Source: Massilia putida (lineage in GTDB: Bacteria; Pseudomonadota; Gammaproteobacteria; Burkholderiales; Burkholderiaceae_D). Taken from it: DNA of 64,000 nt. Positions 36,901 to 45,015 of this stretch are shown here, piece after piece. The notes under the pieces are model-generated. The model was not told the origin of the DNA, did not search any database, and was given only the letters and a program-made list of their open reading frames with translations. Position 1 is the first letter of the stretch. Every line of letters starts with the position of its first letter. Position numbers and translations under genes: made by a program. Where the stretch lies: the NCBI RefSeq assembly GCF_001941825.1, contig NZ_CP019038.1, positions 4,278,001-4,342,000 on the forward strand, given 5' to 3'.

Positions 36901-37466
36901 TCGACCGGGTCCGCGCCGCGGAAGAGAAGCTGGGCAAGGGCACGCGTCTGACGGAAGCGGTCGCGCGCTACCTGCACAAGCTGATGGCGTACAAGGACGA
37001 GTACGAGGTTGCCCGCCTGTACACCGATCCGGCGTTCATGGCCAAGATCGACGGCATGTTCGAAGGCGACGTCAAACTGAAGTTCCACCTGGCGCCGCCG
37101 CTGTTCGCGAAGAAGGACAAGGACGGCCACCTCGTGAAACAGGAATTCGGCCCGTGGATGATGAAGGCCTTCGGCGTGCTGGCGAAGCTGAAAGGCTTGC
37201 GCGGCACCGCGCTCGATCCGTTCGGCCACACGGCCGAGCGCAAGATGGAACGCGCGTTGGTCCAGCAGTACCGTGCCACCGTCGAAGGCCTGCTGCCCAA
37301 GCTGACGGCCGAGAATTTGGCGCAGGCGGTCGCGATCGCGAGCATTCCGGAAGACATCCGCGGCTTCGGCCACGTCAAGGAGCGCAACCTCGCGGCGGCC
37401 AGGCGCAAGGAAGCGGAACTGGTGTCCGCCTTCCACGCGGGCGGCACCGCCACCCGCGCAGCCTGA
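33918..37466 (+). CDS. Indolepyruvate ferredoxin oxidoreductase, fused large form
   Basis: A 1182-residue single-chain enzyme joining the alpha and gamma parts of indolepyruvate:ferredoxin oxidoreductase. It converts aryl pyruvates from aromatic amino acid breakdown to acyl-CoA with thiamine diphosphate. Order: pyrimidine-binding N-terminal region (TAGYITGYRGSPV), the TPP-binding middle (GIGCHYM, NLGDGTYYHSGVLAIRAS), a cysteine cluster (CEGCGDCSKQSNC, CNKDFSCVTGFCPSF) for Fe-S, and the C-terminal gamma-type domain GIGGTGVVTVGQIL. A CGGAGA site precedes the ATG. It lies alone, divergent from the Lrp regulator. Confidence 0.95.
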   Translation: MNAPLDRTQLEPLPPHQITLDDKWTLERGRAFMTGTQALIRLPMLQRERDLKAGLNTAGYITGYRGSPVTQVDQTAWKAKKHLEAHHVHFHPGMNEDLAATAVWGTQQTNLFKDAKYDGVFAMWYGKGPGVDRCGDVFKHGNNAGSAKNGGVLVLAGDDHAAKSSSTAHQSDHILHHCGIPVLYPSSVQEYLDYGLHAWAMSRYSGLWVSMKCVTDIIESGAVVDLDPDRVQTILPTDFEMPAGGLNIRWPDAVLDQEVRMNHYKWYAALAYARANKLNQIVWDSPTPKIGIITAGKSYLDTRQALADLGIDEQAARDIGLRVYKVGMTWPLDSVGVHEFACGLDEILVVEEKRQVLEYALKEELYNLPDSERPRVVGKFDDTGEWSVKNRSGQGDWLLSANYELNPAQIARAIASRISHYCAGHPVEQRVNERIAFLEAKELILKNIPKANPETDRIPYFCSGCPHNSSTKVPEGSRAMAGIGCHYMVLWMDRETSTFTHMGGEGVTWIGQAPFTGEKHVFANLGDGTYYHSGVLAIRASVAAKVNITYKILYNDAVAMTGGQVVDGPLDPAKISRQLAAEGVKPIIVVTDEPEKYPDDYPWAEGVTVRHRAELMDVQRELREMPGVSAMIYDQTCASEKRRRRKKGAYPDPAKRAVINEAVCEGCGDCSKQSNCLSVEPLETELGRKRQINQSSCNKDFSCVTGFCPSFVTVEGGGLKKPKKATSDATPPSLPMPKIPSTTNPFGILVTGIGGTGVVTVGQILAVAAHVEGKGALVLDMSGLAQKGGPVMSHVRLADRQSDLHSTRVGTGNADLVIGCDQIVTASRDALSRMGEGRTWAAVNSSGATTAAFIKNPDWQFPAEGSRGAIVQACGENNVDFIDAGHIATTLMGDAIATNMFMLGYAFQKGHVPLQEASIMKAIELNGVSVGFNKAAFNWGRTAAHDLPSVQKLTTPAKVIEFKRSQSLDDLVKRRVELLTAYQNAGYAAQYKAFVDRVRAAEEKLGKGTRLTEAVARYLHKLMAYKDEYEVARLYTDPAFMAKIDGMFEGDVKLKFHLAPPLFAKKDKDGHLVKQEFGPWMMKAFGVLAKLKGLRGTALDPFGHTAERKMERALVQQYRATVEGLLPKLTAENLAQAVAIASIPEDIRGFGHVKERNLAAARRKEAELVSAFHAGGTATRAA

Positions 37467-37471
37467 TCGCG

Positions 37472-37504
37472 CGCCCCTGCCGGAATCGCACCGGCAGGGC
37501 GCTG
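37472..37504 (+). terminator. GC hairpin after the oxidoreductase
   Basis: GCCCCTGCCGG and CCGGCAGGGCGC pair over a seven-base loop just past the stop codon. The T-run is poor, so termination strength is uncertain. Confidence 0.5.
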
Positions 37505-37514
37505 TCGCATCTCT

Positions 37515-37562
37515 CCAACTGTTACAGTTGGATGCATTTGGCGGAGCGGCCAGGTCTATAAT
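37515..37562 (+). promoter_or_regulatory. Promoter of the S41 protease with upstream palindrome
   Basis: A perfect -10 box TATAAT (37557-37562) lies only seven bases ahead of the ATG at 37570, so the message would start at or next to the start codon (leaderless). Upstream, CCAACTG-TTA-CAGTTGG (37515-37531) is a perfect 7-base inverted repeat and may bind a regulator. Confidence 0.6.
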
Positions 37563-37569
37563 CGGACGC

Positions 37570-39168
37570 ATGACTTCGCACTCCGCCTTCGGCTCGCCGC
37601 CCACGTATTCCCGCTTGCTCGCCTGCGCTTTTGCCACTTTCCTGACGCTGTCCGGCTGCGGTGGCGGTGGCGGGAATCCGAATACCGGCGCATCGACACC
37701 CGTCGCCAGCAACCCCGGCACGGGCACGCCTACGCCCGCGACGCCGACGCCACCGGCTGGACCGACGACGCCCACGCCACCGGCCGACACGCCGGACCCG
37801 ATCCCGGCCGATTACATGAGCTACCAAAACCTGTGCGCCGCGCCGCGCACGGGTGCCGATGCCGAGGGCGTGCCGTTCCCGGACCGCCAGGGCACGCTGC
37901 AGGATGAGATGAAATTCCTGCGCGGCTGGAGCGACGCGACTTATCTCTGGTACAACGAAATCCCGTCCACCGTCCACATGGCGGACTACACGAACGCGCT
38001 CGACTATTTTGCCGCCCTGAAGACCCCGTTGCTGACCGCGTCGGGCAAGGCCAAGGACCGTTTCCATTTCACCTACACGACGGCGGAATGGGATGCGCTC
38101 AGCAATGCGAGCCAGGACACGGGCTACGGCCTGACGTGGTCCGTCAATTCCACGACGGCGCCGCGCACGTGGATCGCCGCGATCATCGAGCCGGGCTCGC
38201 CCGCTGCCGCCGCCGGCATCCAGCGCGGCGACCTGTTGACGGCCGTCGACGGCCTCGACTTCATCAATACCACCGGCAAGGACCAGGTCGCCAAGCTGAA
38301 CGCCGGCCTGTCGCCGGACACGGCGGGCGAGCACCACACACTCACCCTCCGGCGCGGCGACAACACGTTCGATGTCGCGCTGACGTCGGCCGTCGTCACC
38401 ACGACGCCCGTGAAAAACGTCAAGGTGATCGACACCCCGACCGGCAAGGTGGGCTATCTGAGTTTCGAGGACCATAACGCCGTCGCCGAAGGGCAGCTGG
38501 TCAACGCGTTCACGAGTCTCAAGAACCAGGGCGTGTCGGACCTCGTGCTCGACATGCGCTACAACGGCGGCGGCCTGCTGTACGTTGCCAGCGAGCTCGG
38601 CTACATGATCGCGGGACCGGCATCAGCCGGCAAGACGTTCGAACGCGCGATCTACAACGACAAGACGGCACCCGACGCCCCGATCCCATTCCGCAACACG
38701 GCCTACGGCTTTTCCGCGCCGCGCAATATGGCGCTGCCTTATCTGGGCCTCAAGCACGTGACCGTGCTGACGACGTCCGACACGTGCTCGGCCAGCGAAG
38801 CCGTGATCAACGGCCTTCGCGGCATCGATGTCCAGGTCGACCTCATCGGCGGCACGACCTGCGGCAAGCCCTACGGCTTCACGCCGATGGACAATTGCGG
38901 CACCACGTACTTCACGATCCAGTTCCAAGGCACCAACGCGAAGGGCTTCGGCGATTTCGCGGACGGCTTCGCGCCGACCTGCGCCGTGTCCGACGACATG
39001 GCGCACGCGCTGGGCGACCCGGCCGAGGGCATGCTGGCCGCCGCGCTGTCGTACCGCGCCACCAACGCCTGCCCGGCGTCGACGACGGCGCGGGCGCGCG
39101 GGGTACCGATGCATCTGGCGCGGTCGCAGATGAAAGAGATCGCGATTTATCCGCCCAGGACGCGCTAA
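37570..39168 (+). CDS. S41-family (C-terminal processing) lipoprotein protease
   Basis: A 532-residue exported serine protease. The N-terminus is a lipoprotein signal with lipobox LSGC followed by a glycine run. A long Pro/Thr linker comes next, then a PDZ domain (IIEPGSPAAAAGIQRGDLLTAVDG) and the S41 core with VGYLSFEDHN, LDMRYNGGG and the catalytic Ser in TSDTCSASEAVINGL (about residue 407). It is probably anchored in the outer membrane, facing the periplasm. The substrate is unknown. The start has no ribosome site and sits just after a -10 box. The M14 peptidase follows 60 bases later. Confidence 0.92.
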   Translation: MTSHSAFGSPPTYSRLLACAFATFLTLSGCGGGGGNPNTGASTPVASNPGTGTPTPATPTPPAGPTTPTPPADTPDPIPADYMSYQNLCAAPRTGADAEGVPFPDRQGTLQDEMKFLRGWSDATYLWYNEIPSTVHMADYTNALDYFAALKTPLLTASGKAKDRFHFTYTTAEWDALSNASQDTGYGLTWSVNSTTAPRTWIAAIIEPGSPAAAAGIQRGDLLTAVDGLDFINTTGKDQVAKLNAGLSPDTAGEHHTLTLRRGDNTFDVALTSAVVTTTPVKNVKVIDTPTGKVGYLSFEDHNAVAEGQLVNAFTSLKNQGVSDLVLDMRYNGGGLLYVASELGYMIAGPASAGKTFERAIYNDKTAPDAPIPFRNTAYGFSAPRNMALPYLGLKHVTVLTTSDTCSASEAVINGLRGIDVQVDLIGGTTCGKPYGFTPMDNCGTTYFTIQFQGTNAKGFGDFADGFAPTCAVSDDMAHALGDPAEGMLAAALSYRATNACPASTTARARGVPMHLARSQMKEIAIYPPRTR

Positions 39169-39228
39169 ACCCGGGTCACCGATTTATAATTTCCGGCTTG
39201 AATCTTTCTTGTTGCCGGAGATGTCTCG

Positions 39229-40986
39229 ATGATCCGCACCGCGTTGTTGCTGGCCCTGTTGGCCGCCCCCCTGGCGCACGCCGCCACCGACCTGGCCACC
39301 GTGTCCGAGCGCTCCGGCTTCCAGGCCACGGGCCGCTACGATGAAGTCGTCAAGCTGTGCGGTGCGTTCCAGCAGGCGTATCCGAAGCAAGTGAAATGCT
39401 TGCAGTTCGGCACGACGCCGGAAGGCCGGCCCATGCTGGCGCTGGCCGTCAATGCCCGCGGCGTGTTCACGCCGGAGGCGGCGCGCAAGGCCGGTCTGCC
39501 GGTGACGCTGATCCAGGGCGGCATTCACGCCGGCGAGATCGACGGCAAGGACGCCGGCTTCCTCGCGCTGCGCCAGATCCTGGAAGGGAAAACCGCATCC
39601 GGCGTGCTCGATCAACAGGTGCTGCTGTTCGTCCCCGTGTTCAACGTCGACGGCCACGAGCGCTTCGCCAAATGGAACCGCCCGAACCAGCGCGGTCCCG
39701 TCGAGATGGGCTGGCGCACGACGGCACAGAATTTCAACCTGAACCGTGACTACGTGAAGGCCGACGCGCCCGAGATGCAGGCCATGCTGGCCCTCGTGAA
39801 CGCCTGGGATCCGCTGACCTATGTCGACTTGCACGTGACGGACGGCGCCATGTTCCAGCACGACGTTTCCATCCAGGTCGAACCCGTGTACTCGGGCGAT
39901 CCGGACTTCCGCAAGGCCGGCCAGGCGCTGCGCGCGAACGTCATCGCCGACATCAGCAAGCAGGGCTCGATGCCGCAGTCCTATTACATGTCGTTCAAGG
40001 AGACGGACGACCCGGCCTCGGGCTTCGTCGACGGCGTCTCCGACCCGCGCTTCTCGACCGGCTATTTCCAGCTGCGCAACCGGATGGCCATGCTCGTCGA
40101 GACGCACTCGTGGAAGGACTACCCGACCCGCGTGCGCATCACGCACAATGCCGTCGTCTCCGTGCTGCGGCAGGTGGCCGCCCACGGCGCCGAGTGGATG
40201 CAGGCGGCGCGCGCCGCCGACGCGCGCGCCACGCACATCGCCGGCCAGCCGGTGGCCCTGACGTACCGCACCACCGACAAGACGACGATGGTCGACTTCC
40301 AGGGCTATGCCTACACGCGCACGATGTCGGACGTGTCGGGCATGCTGATGACGCGTTACGACGAAACGAAGCCGCAAGTCTGGCACGTGCCGTTGCGCGA
40401 CGAGGTCGTGGCGGACCTGCAGGTGCCGGCGCCGGGCGCGGGCTACGTGGTGCCGGCGGCCTGGGCGCGGATGGTCGCGGCCAAGCTCACGCAACACGGC
40501 ATCGTGTTCCGCAAGCTGGACAAGGCCATCGCCGCCGCGCCCGTGCAAACGTTCCGCGCCGAACAGGCCACGTTCGCCGCGACGTCGTTCGAATCGCACC
40601 AGCGTTTGAAAATCGAAGGCGCGTGGAAACCCGAGGCGCGCAGCCTCGTCAAAGGGGCGCTGTTCGTGCCGATCGCCCAGCCCAAGGCGCGCCTCGTGAT
40701 GGCCTTGTTCGAGCCGCAGGCCCCGGATTCGCTGCTGGCCTGGGGCGAGTTCAACAACGCCTTCGAGCGCAAGGAATACATGGAGGAATACGTGGCCGAG
40801 GACGTGGCGCGCGAGCAGATGGCACGCGACCCGGCGCTGGCCGCGGCATTCCGCGACAGGGTCGAGCACGACCCGGCGTTCGCGCAGGACCCCCATGCCC
40901 GCCTCGAATTCTTCGCGCGCCGCCACCCGTCCTGGGATGAGCGGCTGAACCTGTACCCGGTGTTGCGCACCGACGTGGCGCTGTAA
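39229..40986 (+). CDS. M14-family zinc carboxypeptidase
   Basis: A 585-residue exported metallopeptidase with signal peptide MIRTALLLALLAAPLAHA. The zinc ligands HxxE are in GGIHAGEIDG (His100, Glu103), the third His is probably in YVDLHVTDG, and the general base Glu is in AMLVETHSW. The C-terminal half has no motif recognised here. It probably trims peptides in the periplasm or outside. It follows the S41 protease, which suggests a joint proteolytic role. Confidence 0.92.
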   Translation: MIRTALLLALLAAPLAHAATDLATVSERSGFQATGRYDEVVKLCGAFQQAYPKQVKCLQFGTTPEGRPMLALAVNARGVFTPEAARKAGLPVTLIQGGIHAGEIDGKDAGFLALRQILEGKTASGVLDQQVLLFVPVFNVDGHERFAKWNRPNQRGPVEMGWRTTAQNFNLNRDYVKADAPEMQAMLALVNAWDPLTYVDLHVTDGAMFQHDVSIQVEPVYSGDPDFRKAGQALRANVIADISKQGSMPQSYYMSFKETDDPASGFVDGVSDPRFSTGYFQLRNRMAMLVETHSWKDYPTRVRITHNAVVSVLRQVAAHGAEWMQAARAADARATHIAGQPVALTYRTTDKTTMVDFQGYAYTRTMSDVSGMLMTRYDETKPQVWHVPLRDEVVADLQVPAPGAGYVVPAAWARMVAAKLTQHGIVFRKLDKAIAAAPVQTFRAEQATFAATSFESHQRLKIEGAWKPEARSLVKGALFVPIAQPKARLVMALFEPQAPDSLLAWGEFNNAFERKEYMEEYVAEDVAREQMARDPALAAAFRDRVEHDPAFAQDPHARLEFFARRHPSWDERLNLYPVLRTDVAL

Positions 40987-41170
40987 CACCAGGCGCATCC
41001 TCCACATGGTCCGCATGCGCACGCGGACCATGCACGGTTGGACCTCATCCATCTCCATTCGTCGGCGGCACATGCACGCGGCCTGATCCTGCGCAACCGC
41101 CGTCGATTCCTCTGCAACTGACGCGCACGGCGTCACTCTCAATTCATGTGTGTTGATCGAGGAGCGTGCC
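40987..41170. other. Intergenic spacer with a perfect 10-bp hairpin
   Basis: No gene is seen. CATGGTCCGC (41005-41014) and GCGGACCATG (41023-41032) form a perfect ten-base stem with an eight-base loop, 18 bases after the M14 stop. No T-run follows. It may terminate or protect the peptidase message. Confidence 0.55.
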
Positions 41171-41230
41171 ATGGACAAGGTCTTTTATATTGCAACCACC
41201 CGTCGAACACGTGCGCGCGGCGGGGGCTGA
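41171..41230 (+). CDS. Short leader open reading frame before the glycosyltransferase
   Basis: A 19-codon frame (MDKVFYIATTRRTRARGGG) with a good GAGGAG site at 41158. It ends two bases before the ATG of the glycosyltransferase. It may be a translated leader that couples translation of the next gene, or the remains of an older start. No homologue is recognised. Confidence 0.35.
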   Translation: MDKVFYIATTRRTRARGGG

Positions 41231-41232
41231 CC

Positions 41233-42129
41233 ATGTGCGCCACCGCCGTGCGCGCCAGCTGCTGCATCGTCTGCGGCACGGCGGCGCTGGACCGGGTCGA
41301 GCATCTGCTGCTCAGCCTCGCGACCGCGTGTCCGCACCTGCTGGTCTACCTGGTCGACGATGCGCGGCAGCCCGGTCTGGCGGCGCTGGCCGGACGCTAC
41401 GGCGTGCACTACCGCCCGCAGCCCGACCGGCCCGGTCACGCGCGCGCCCATAACCGGATCTTGCACGAGGCGGTGGGCGCCGGGAGTGTGTACCACCTGC
41501 TGCTCGGCCCAGACATCGGCCTGCCGCTCGACGCGATGGCCCGGATGGTCGCCTATATGGAGCAGCATCCCGACGTCGGTCTGCTGGCGCCGCGCGTGCA
41601 GGGGGTGGATGGGCGCCTGCAACCCTTGTGCTGCCTGCTGCCGGGGCCGTTCGAATTGCTGCTGGGACGCTGCTTTCCGCTGCTGCACCGGTCCAGCGGC
41701 AGGCTGGCGCGCTATCAGCTGCACGCGAGCGGCTACAGCCGGGTGATGGAGGTGCCGGTGCCGCCGGCGTGCTGCCTGCTGATGCGGGTCGAGACCGTGC
41801 TGCGGGTCGGGATGTTCGACGAGCGCTTCCTGCTGCGCTTCGACACGGTCGACTTGGCGCGCCGCGTCGCACGCATCGCGCGTACGGTCTTCGTGCCGCA
41901 CGTGACGGTGATGCGCGATCCTGTGCGCGAATCCGTGTGCGCCGGCGCGCGCGGACGGGTGGCGGCGTGCTGGCGACGGTACGTATCGGCCTGGCGCTAT
42001 TTCAACAAATGGGGCTGGCTGCGCGATGCGGAGCGTGACCGCATCAATGGCCGCGCGCTGCGCCAGCTCGGGCCGGCGCGCAAGCGCCTGGACGACGTGA
42101 GCCCGGCCGGAACCGACGTGGCCGGGTGA
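41233..42129 (+). CDS. GT2-family glycosyltransferase
   Basis: A 298-residue glycosyltransferase of the rhamnosyltransferase-like GT2 group. It shows a Rossmann-like start (CCIVCGTAALDRVEHLLLSL), VYLVDDARQPGLAAL, the PGHARAHNRILHEAV segment, GPDIGLPLDAMARMVAYMEQHPDVGLLAPRV, and MRVETVLRVGMFDERFLLRFDTVDLARRVA near the end. In that last block the usual D(E)xD site reads FDTVDL. It probably works on cell-surface polysaccharide in the cytoplasm. The acceptor is unknown. It is alone here, convergent with the sugar transporter. Confidence 0.85.
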   Translation: MCATAVRASCCIVCGTAALDRVEHLLLSLATACPHLLVYLVDDARQPGLAALAGRYGVHYRPQPDRPGHARAHNRILHEAVGAGSVYHLLLGPDIGLPLDAMARMVAYMEQHPDVGLLAPRVQGVDGRLQPLCCLLPGPFELLLGRCFPLLHRSSGRLARYQLHASGYSRVMEVPVPPACCLLMRVETVLRVGMFDERFLLRFDTVDLARRVARIARTVFVPHVTVMRDPVRESVCAGARGRVAACWRRYVSAWRYFNKWGWLRDAERDRINGRALRQLGPARKRLDDVSPAGTDVAG

Positions 42130-42148
42130 CCGGGCGGAAGATGACGGG

Positions 42149-43441
42149 TCAGGCGGGCTGCAGCGGCCGGCGCGCGTACCAGCCGAACGCGAGGATCAGC
42201 AGGTAGCACAGCGCGGGCACGGCCAGCGCAAGGCGCAGGCCGGCGAGGTCGGCGGCATAGCCCGTAATCAGGGGCACGATGGCACCGCCGACGATGGCCA
42301 CGCAGATCAGGCCCGAGCCTTCGGCCGCGCGCTCGCCCAGGCCTTCCGAGGCCAGGGTGAAGATGGTCGGGAACATGATCGAGTTGACGAGGCCGATGGC
42401 CAGCAGCGCCCAGCCGGAGGTTGCGCCGTGCGTGGTGGCGGAGACGAGCAGCAGCAGGGCGGCGATGGCGCCGGCGCCGGCCAGCACCTTGCCGGGCGAC
42501 CAGATGCGCAGGATGTAGGCGCCGAGGAAACGGCCGACCATGGCGCCGCCCCAGTACAGCGGCACGTGCTTGCCGGCGGCTTCCGCACCCAGGCCCAGCA
42601 CGTCGTGTTGCATCAGGTAGTTGACGATCAGCGAGCCGACGGCGACTTCCGCGCCAACGTACAGGAAGATGCACAGGGTGCCGAACGCGAAGCGGGGCTG
42701 TTTCAGCAAGTCGAACGCGCCCCACATGCTGCTTTCGGGGTGCGGATGTTCGACGAGCTTCTTGTGGTTCATCCAGACGAGGAGGGCAACGACGGCCAGC
42801 GCGATGGCGAGGCCGAGATAGGTGTGCACGACGACCTGGCTTTCAGCCGCGCGGTAGGCGGCGAGGGCGTCGGCCGACAGCGTGGTCTGGTCGACGTGGG
42901 CCAGCGAGCCAAGGATCAGGATCGCGCCGACGTAGGGAAAGACGGTCGTGCCGAGCGAGTTGAAGGCCTGGGCGAACGTCAGGCGGCTGGATGCCGTGGC
43001 CGGGGCGCCCAGCATCGAGATCAGCGGATTCGCCACGACCTGCACGATGGTGATGCCGGCCGCCAGCACGAACAGCGCCAGCAGGAAGGTGATGAACATG
43101 CCGGACGAGGAGGCGGGAATGAACAGCAGGCAGCCCGCCGTCATCGTGAGCAGGCCGACGACGGCGGTGCGCATGTAGCCGATGCGCTGCACGATGGCGG
43201 CGGCCGGCAGCGAGACGATGAAGTAGGCGGCAAAGAAGGCCGATTGCACGAGCATCGCCTGCGCGTACGACAGCGTGAACAGGTCTTTCAGTTTCGGGAT
43301 GATGACGTCGTTCAGGCTCGTGATGCCGCCGAACGTGAAGAACAGGGCGAACACGAACACACGCAGGCTCGCGACTTGGGGATTGGCGGTGGCGGAGGCG
43401 CCGCCCGGCTGGGCGGTACCGGCAGGTTGGCCGATTTGCAT
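42149..43441 (-). CDS. GluP/FucP-type sugar MFS transporter (second)
   Basis: A 430-residue sugar/proton importer with 12 expected helices, sharing with its relative at 26.3 kb the blocks FGGITSLNDVIIPKLK, ANPLISMLGAPATASSRLTFAQAFNSLGT, and YVGAEVAVGSLIVNYL. Glucose, galactose or fucose are the usual substrates. It stands alone between a glycosyltransferase and ttcA, with no regulator next to it. The two copies may differ in substrate. Confidence 0.92.
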   Translation of the reverse strand: MQIGQPAGTAQPGGASATANPQVASLRVFVFALFFTFGGITSLNDVIIPKLKDLFTLSYAQAMLVQSAFFAAYFIVSLPAAAIVQRIGYMRTAVVGLLTMTAGCLLFIPASSSGMFITFLLALFVLAAGITIVQVVANPLISMLGAPATASSRLTFAQAFNSLGTTVFPYVGAILILGSLAHVDQTTLSADALAAYRAAESQVVVHTYLGLAIALAVVALLVWMNHKKLVEHPHPESSMWGAFDLLKQPRFAFGTLCIFLYVGAEVAVGSLIVNYLMQHDVLGLGAEAAGKHVPLYWGGAMVGRFLGAYILRIWSPGKVLAGAGAIAALLLLVSATTHGATSGWALLAIGLVNSIMFPTIFTLASEGLGERAAEGSGLICVAIVGGAIVPLITGYAADLAGLRLALAVPALCYLLILAFGWYARRPLQPA

Positions 43442-43659
43442 GAGGAATCCAGGTGGGTTGGATGAGGCGCACGCCGCAGGGCGCCGCGAACGAGGTAGGA
43501 ATATTACATCGCTTTACCGGCCTGTGGTCATGCTTGGCCGGTCCTCGCTCGATTGAAATCGATCTCATCACCCGTCTTGACGAAACTGTACTACACAGAC
43601 AACGTCACCCACGCGGCGCCGCCATGCTCGGCCGGGCATGTGGCGCCGCGTAATGTGGA
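43442..43659. other. Intergenic spacer with a compound hairpin
   Basis: No gene is seen. ACGCGGCGCC (43611-43620) and GGCGCCGCGT (43642-43651) form a perfect ten-base stem that encloses a second pairing, CATGC with GCATG. It lies right after the stop of ttcA (leftward) and may end or protect that message, though no U-run follows. Confidence 0.55.
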
Positions 43660-44598
43660 TCAGAGCGGCTGCAGCGGAATGGTCCCCGTCGCCGGCACCC
43701 CGCACGGCTCTTCATCGAAGGCGATGTCGCCGGCCGGATTCGCGACGCCGTCGGCCTTCAGGTCGGCGAAGCCGAACATGTCGCGGTCCATCAGGTGCGA
43801 CGGCACGACGGTCGACAGCGACGAGAAGATGTTTTCCACGCGGCCCGGGTATTTCTTCTCCCAGTCGCGCAGCATGGCCTTGATCTGTTTTCTCTGCAGG
43901 TTTTCCTGCGAGCCGCACAGGTCGCACGGGATGATCGGGAACTGTTTCACTTCCGCGTAGCGTTCGGTGTCCGCTTCCTTCACATAGGCCAGCGGGCGGA
44001 TCACGACGTGCTTGCCGTCGTCCGAGACGAGTTTCGGCGGCATGCCCTTGATCTTCGCGCCGAAGAACATGTTCAGGAAAAAGGTCTCGAGGATGTCGTC
44101 GCGGTGGTGGCCCAGGGCGATCTTCGTGCAGCCGAGCTCGTCGGCGACGCGGTACAGGATGCCGCGGCGCAGGCGCGAGCACAGCGAGCACGTCGTCTTG
44201 CCTTCCGGGATCAGGCGTTTGACGATGCTGTACGTGTCCTGGTTCTCGATGTGGAACGGGATGTCGAGCTTCGTCAGGTAGGCCGGCAGCACTTCGGGCG
44301 GGAAGTTCGGCTGTTTCTGGTCGAGGTTGACGGCGACGATGTCGAAGTGGATGGGCGCGCGTTCGCGCAGCGTCATGAGGATGTCCAGCAAGGCATAGCT
44401 GTCCTTGCCGCCGGACAGGCAGACCATGACCTTGTCGCCGTCCTCGATCATGTTGAAATCGCCGATCGCCTGGCCGACGAGGCGGCACAGGCGCTTGTGC
44501 AGCTTGTTGTTCTCGTAAGCCTGTTTTTCCGCCTTCTTGTCGGCAGGCTCGAGCACCGCGGCGTCATCGGCCGGACGCGCCATCGTCACTTCATTCAT
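43660..44598 (-). CDS. ttcA: tRNA 2-thiocytidine(32) synthetase TtcA
   Basis: TtcA thiolates cytidine 32 of some tRNAs using ATP, an Fe-S cluster and sulfur. The 312-residue protein has the PP-loop [13 protein letters not shown], the cysteine pair in [12 protein letters not shown] that binds the cluster, [30 protein letters not shown], and PCDLCGSQ. It is the last gene of a leftward operon with the SDR and folB, and its ATG overlaps the folB stop by four bases (ATGA). Confidence 0.96.
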   Translation of the reverse strand: MNEVTMARPADDAAVLEPADKKAEKQAYENNKLHKRLCRLVGQAIGDFNMIEDGDKVMVCLSGGKDSYALLDILMTLRERAPIHFDIVAVNLDQKQPNFPPEVLPAYLTKLDIPFHIENQDTYSIVKRLIPEGKTTCSLCSRLRRGILYRVADELGCTKIALGHHRDDILETFFLNMFFGAKIKGMPPKLVSDDGKHVVIRPLAYVKEADTERYAEVKQFPIIPCDLCGSQENLQRKQIKAMLRDWEKKYPGRVENIFSSLSTVVPSHLMDRDMFGFADLKADGVANPAGDIAFDEEPCGVPATGTIPLQPL

Positions 44599-44993
44599 GC
44601 TTCATCCTTGATCTGGAATACTTCGACGCCGACGCCTTCGCAGTCGGGATACACGTCGGGCTTCATCGTCGACACGCGGGCCGCGCGCACGTTCGGGTGG
44701 GCCAGCATCGCCTTCACGACGTCGTCGCACAGGGTTTCCTGCAACTGCACGTGGCCTTGCGCCATGCGGCGGGCGATGGTCTCGCGCATGAAATCGTAGT
44801 CGACCACTTCGTGCAGCTGGTCGTCCTTGGGCGTCGACAGGGCGAGCGGAATGTACAGGTCGACATTGATCAGGACGCGTTGCTCGCCCTTCTTTTCGAA
44901 CTCATGGACACCGATGTTGATCATGACTTCGTAATTGCGCAGGAACAGCCTGCGGCAATCGCGCAGCTGCGGGTAGAACAGGGCGGACAACAT
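44595..44993 (-). CDS. folB: Dihydroneopterin aldolase
   Basis: FolB cleaves 7,8-dihydroneopterin in folate synthesis. The 132-residue product shows the FolB-type fold with [40 protein letters not shown], and [16 protein letters not shown] with the conserved C-terminal Glu. It lies between a pteridine-reductase-like SDR (22-base gap) and ttcA (overlap). The SDR neighbour strengthens the pterin assignment. Confidence 0.93.
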   Translation of the reverse strand: MLSALFYPQLRDCRRLFLRNYEVMINIGVHEFEKKGEQRVLINVDLYIPLALSTPKDDQLHEVVDYDFMRETIARRMAQGHVQLQETLCDDVVKAMLAHPNVRAARVSTMKPDVYPDCEGVGVEVFQIKDEA

Positions 44994-45015
44994 AGGAAAC
45001 CTTCGATATAAGGGG

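Noticed and set aside
33954..37790. Very long reverse-strand open frame opposite the indolepyruvate oxidoreductase
   Set aside because: It is a shadow frame of a high-GC gene. The plus strand encodes a full, well-conserved enzyme, and the reverse product has no family features.
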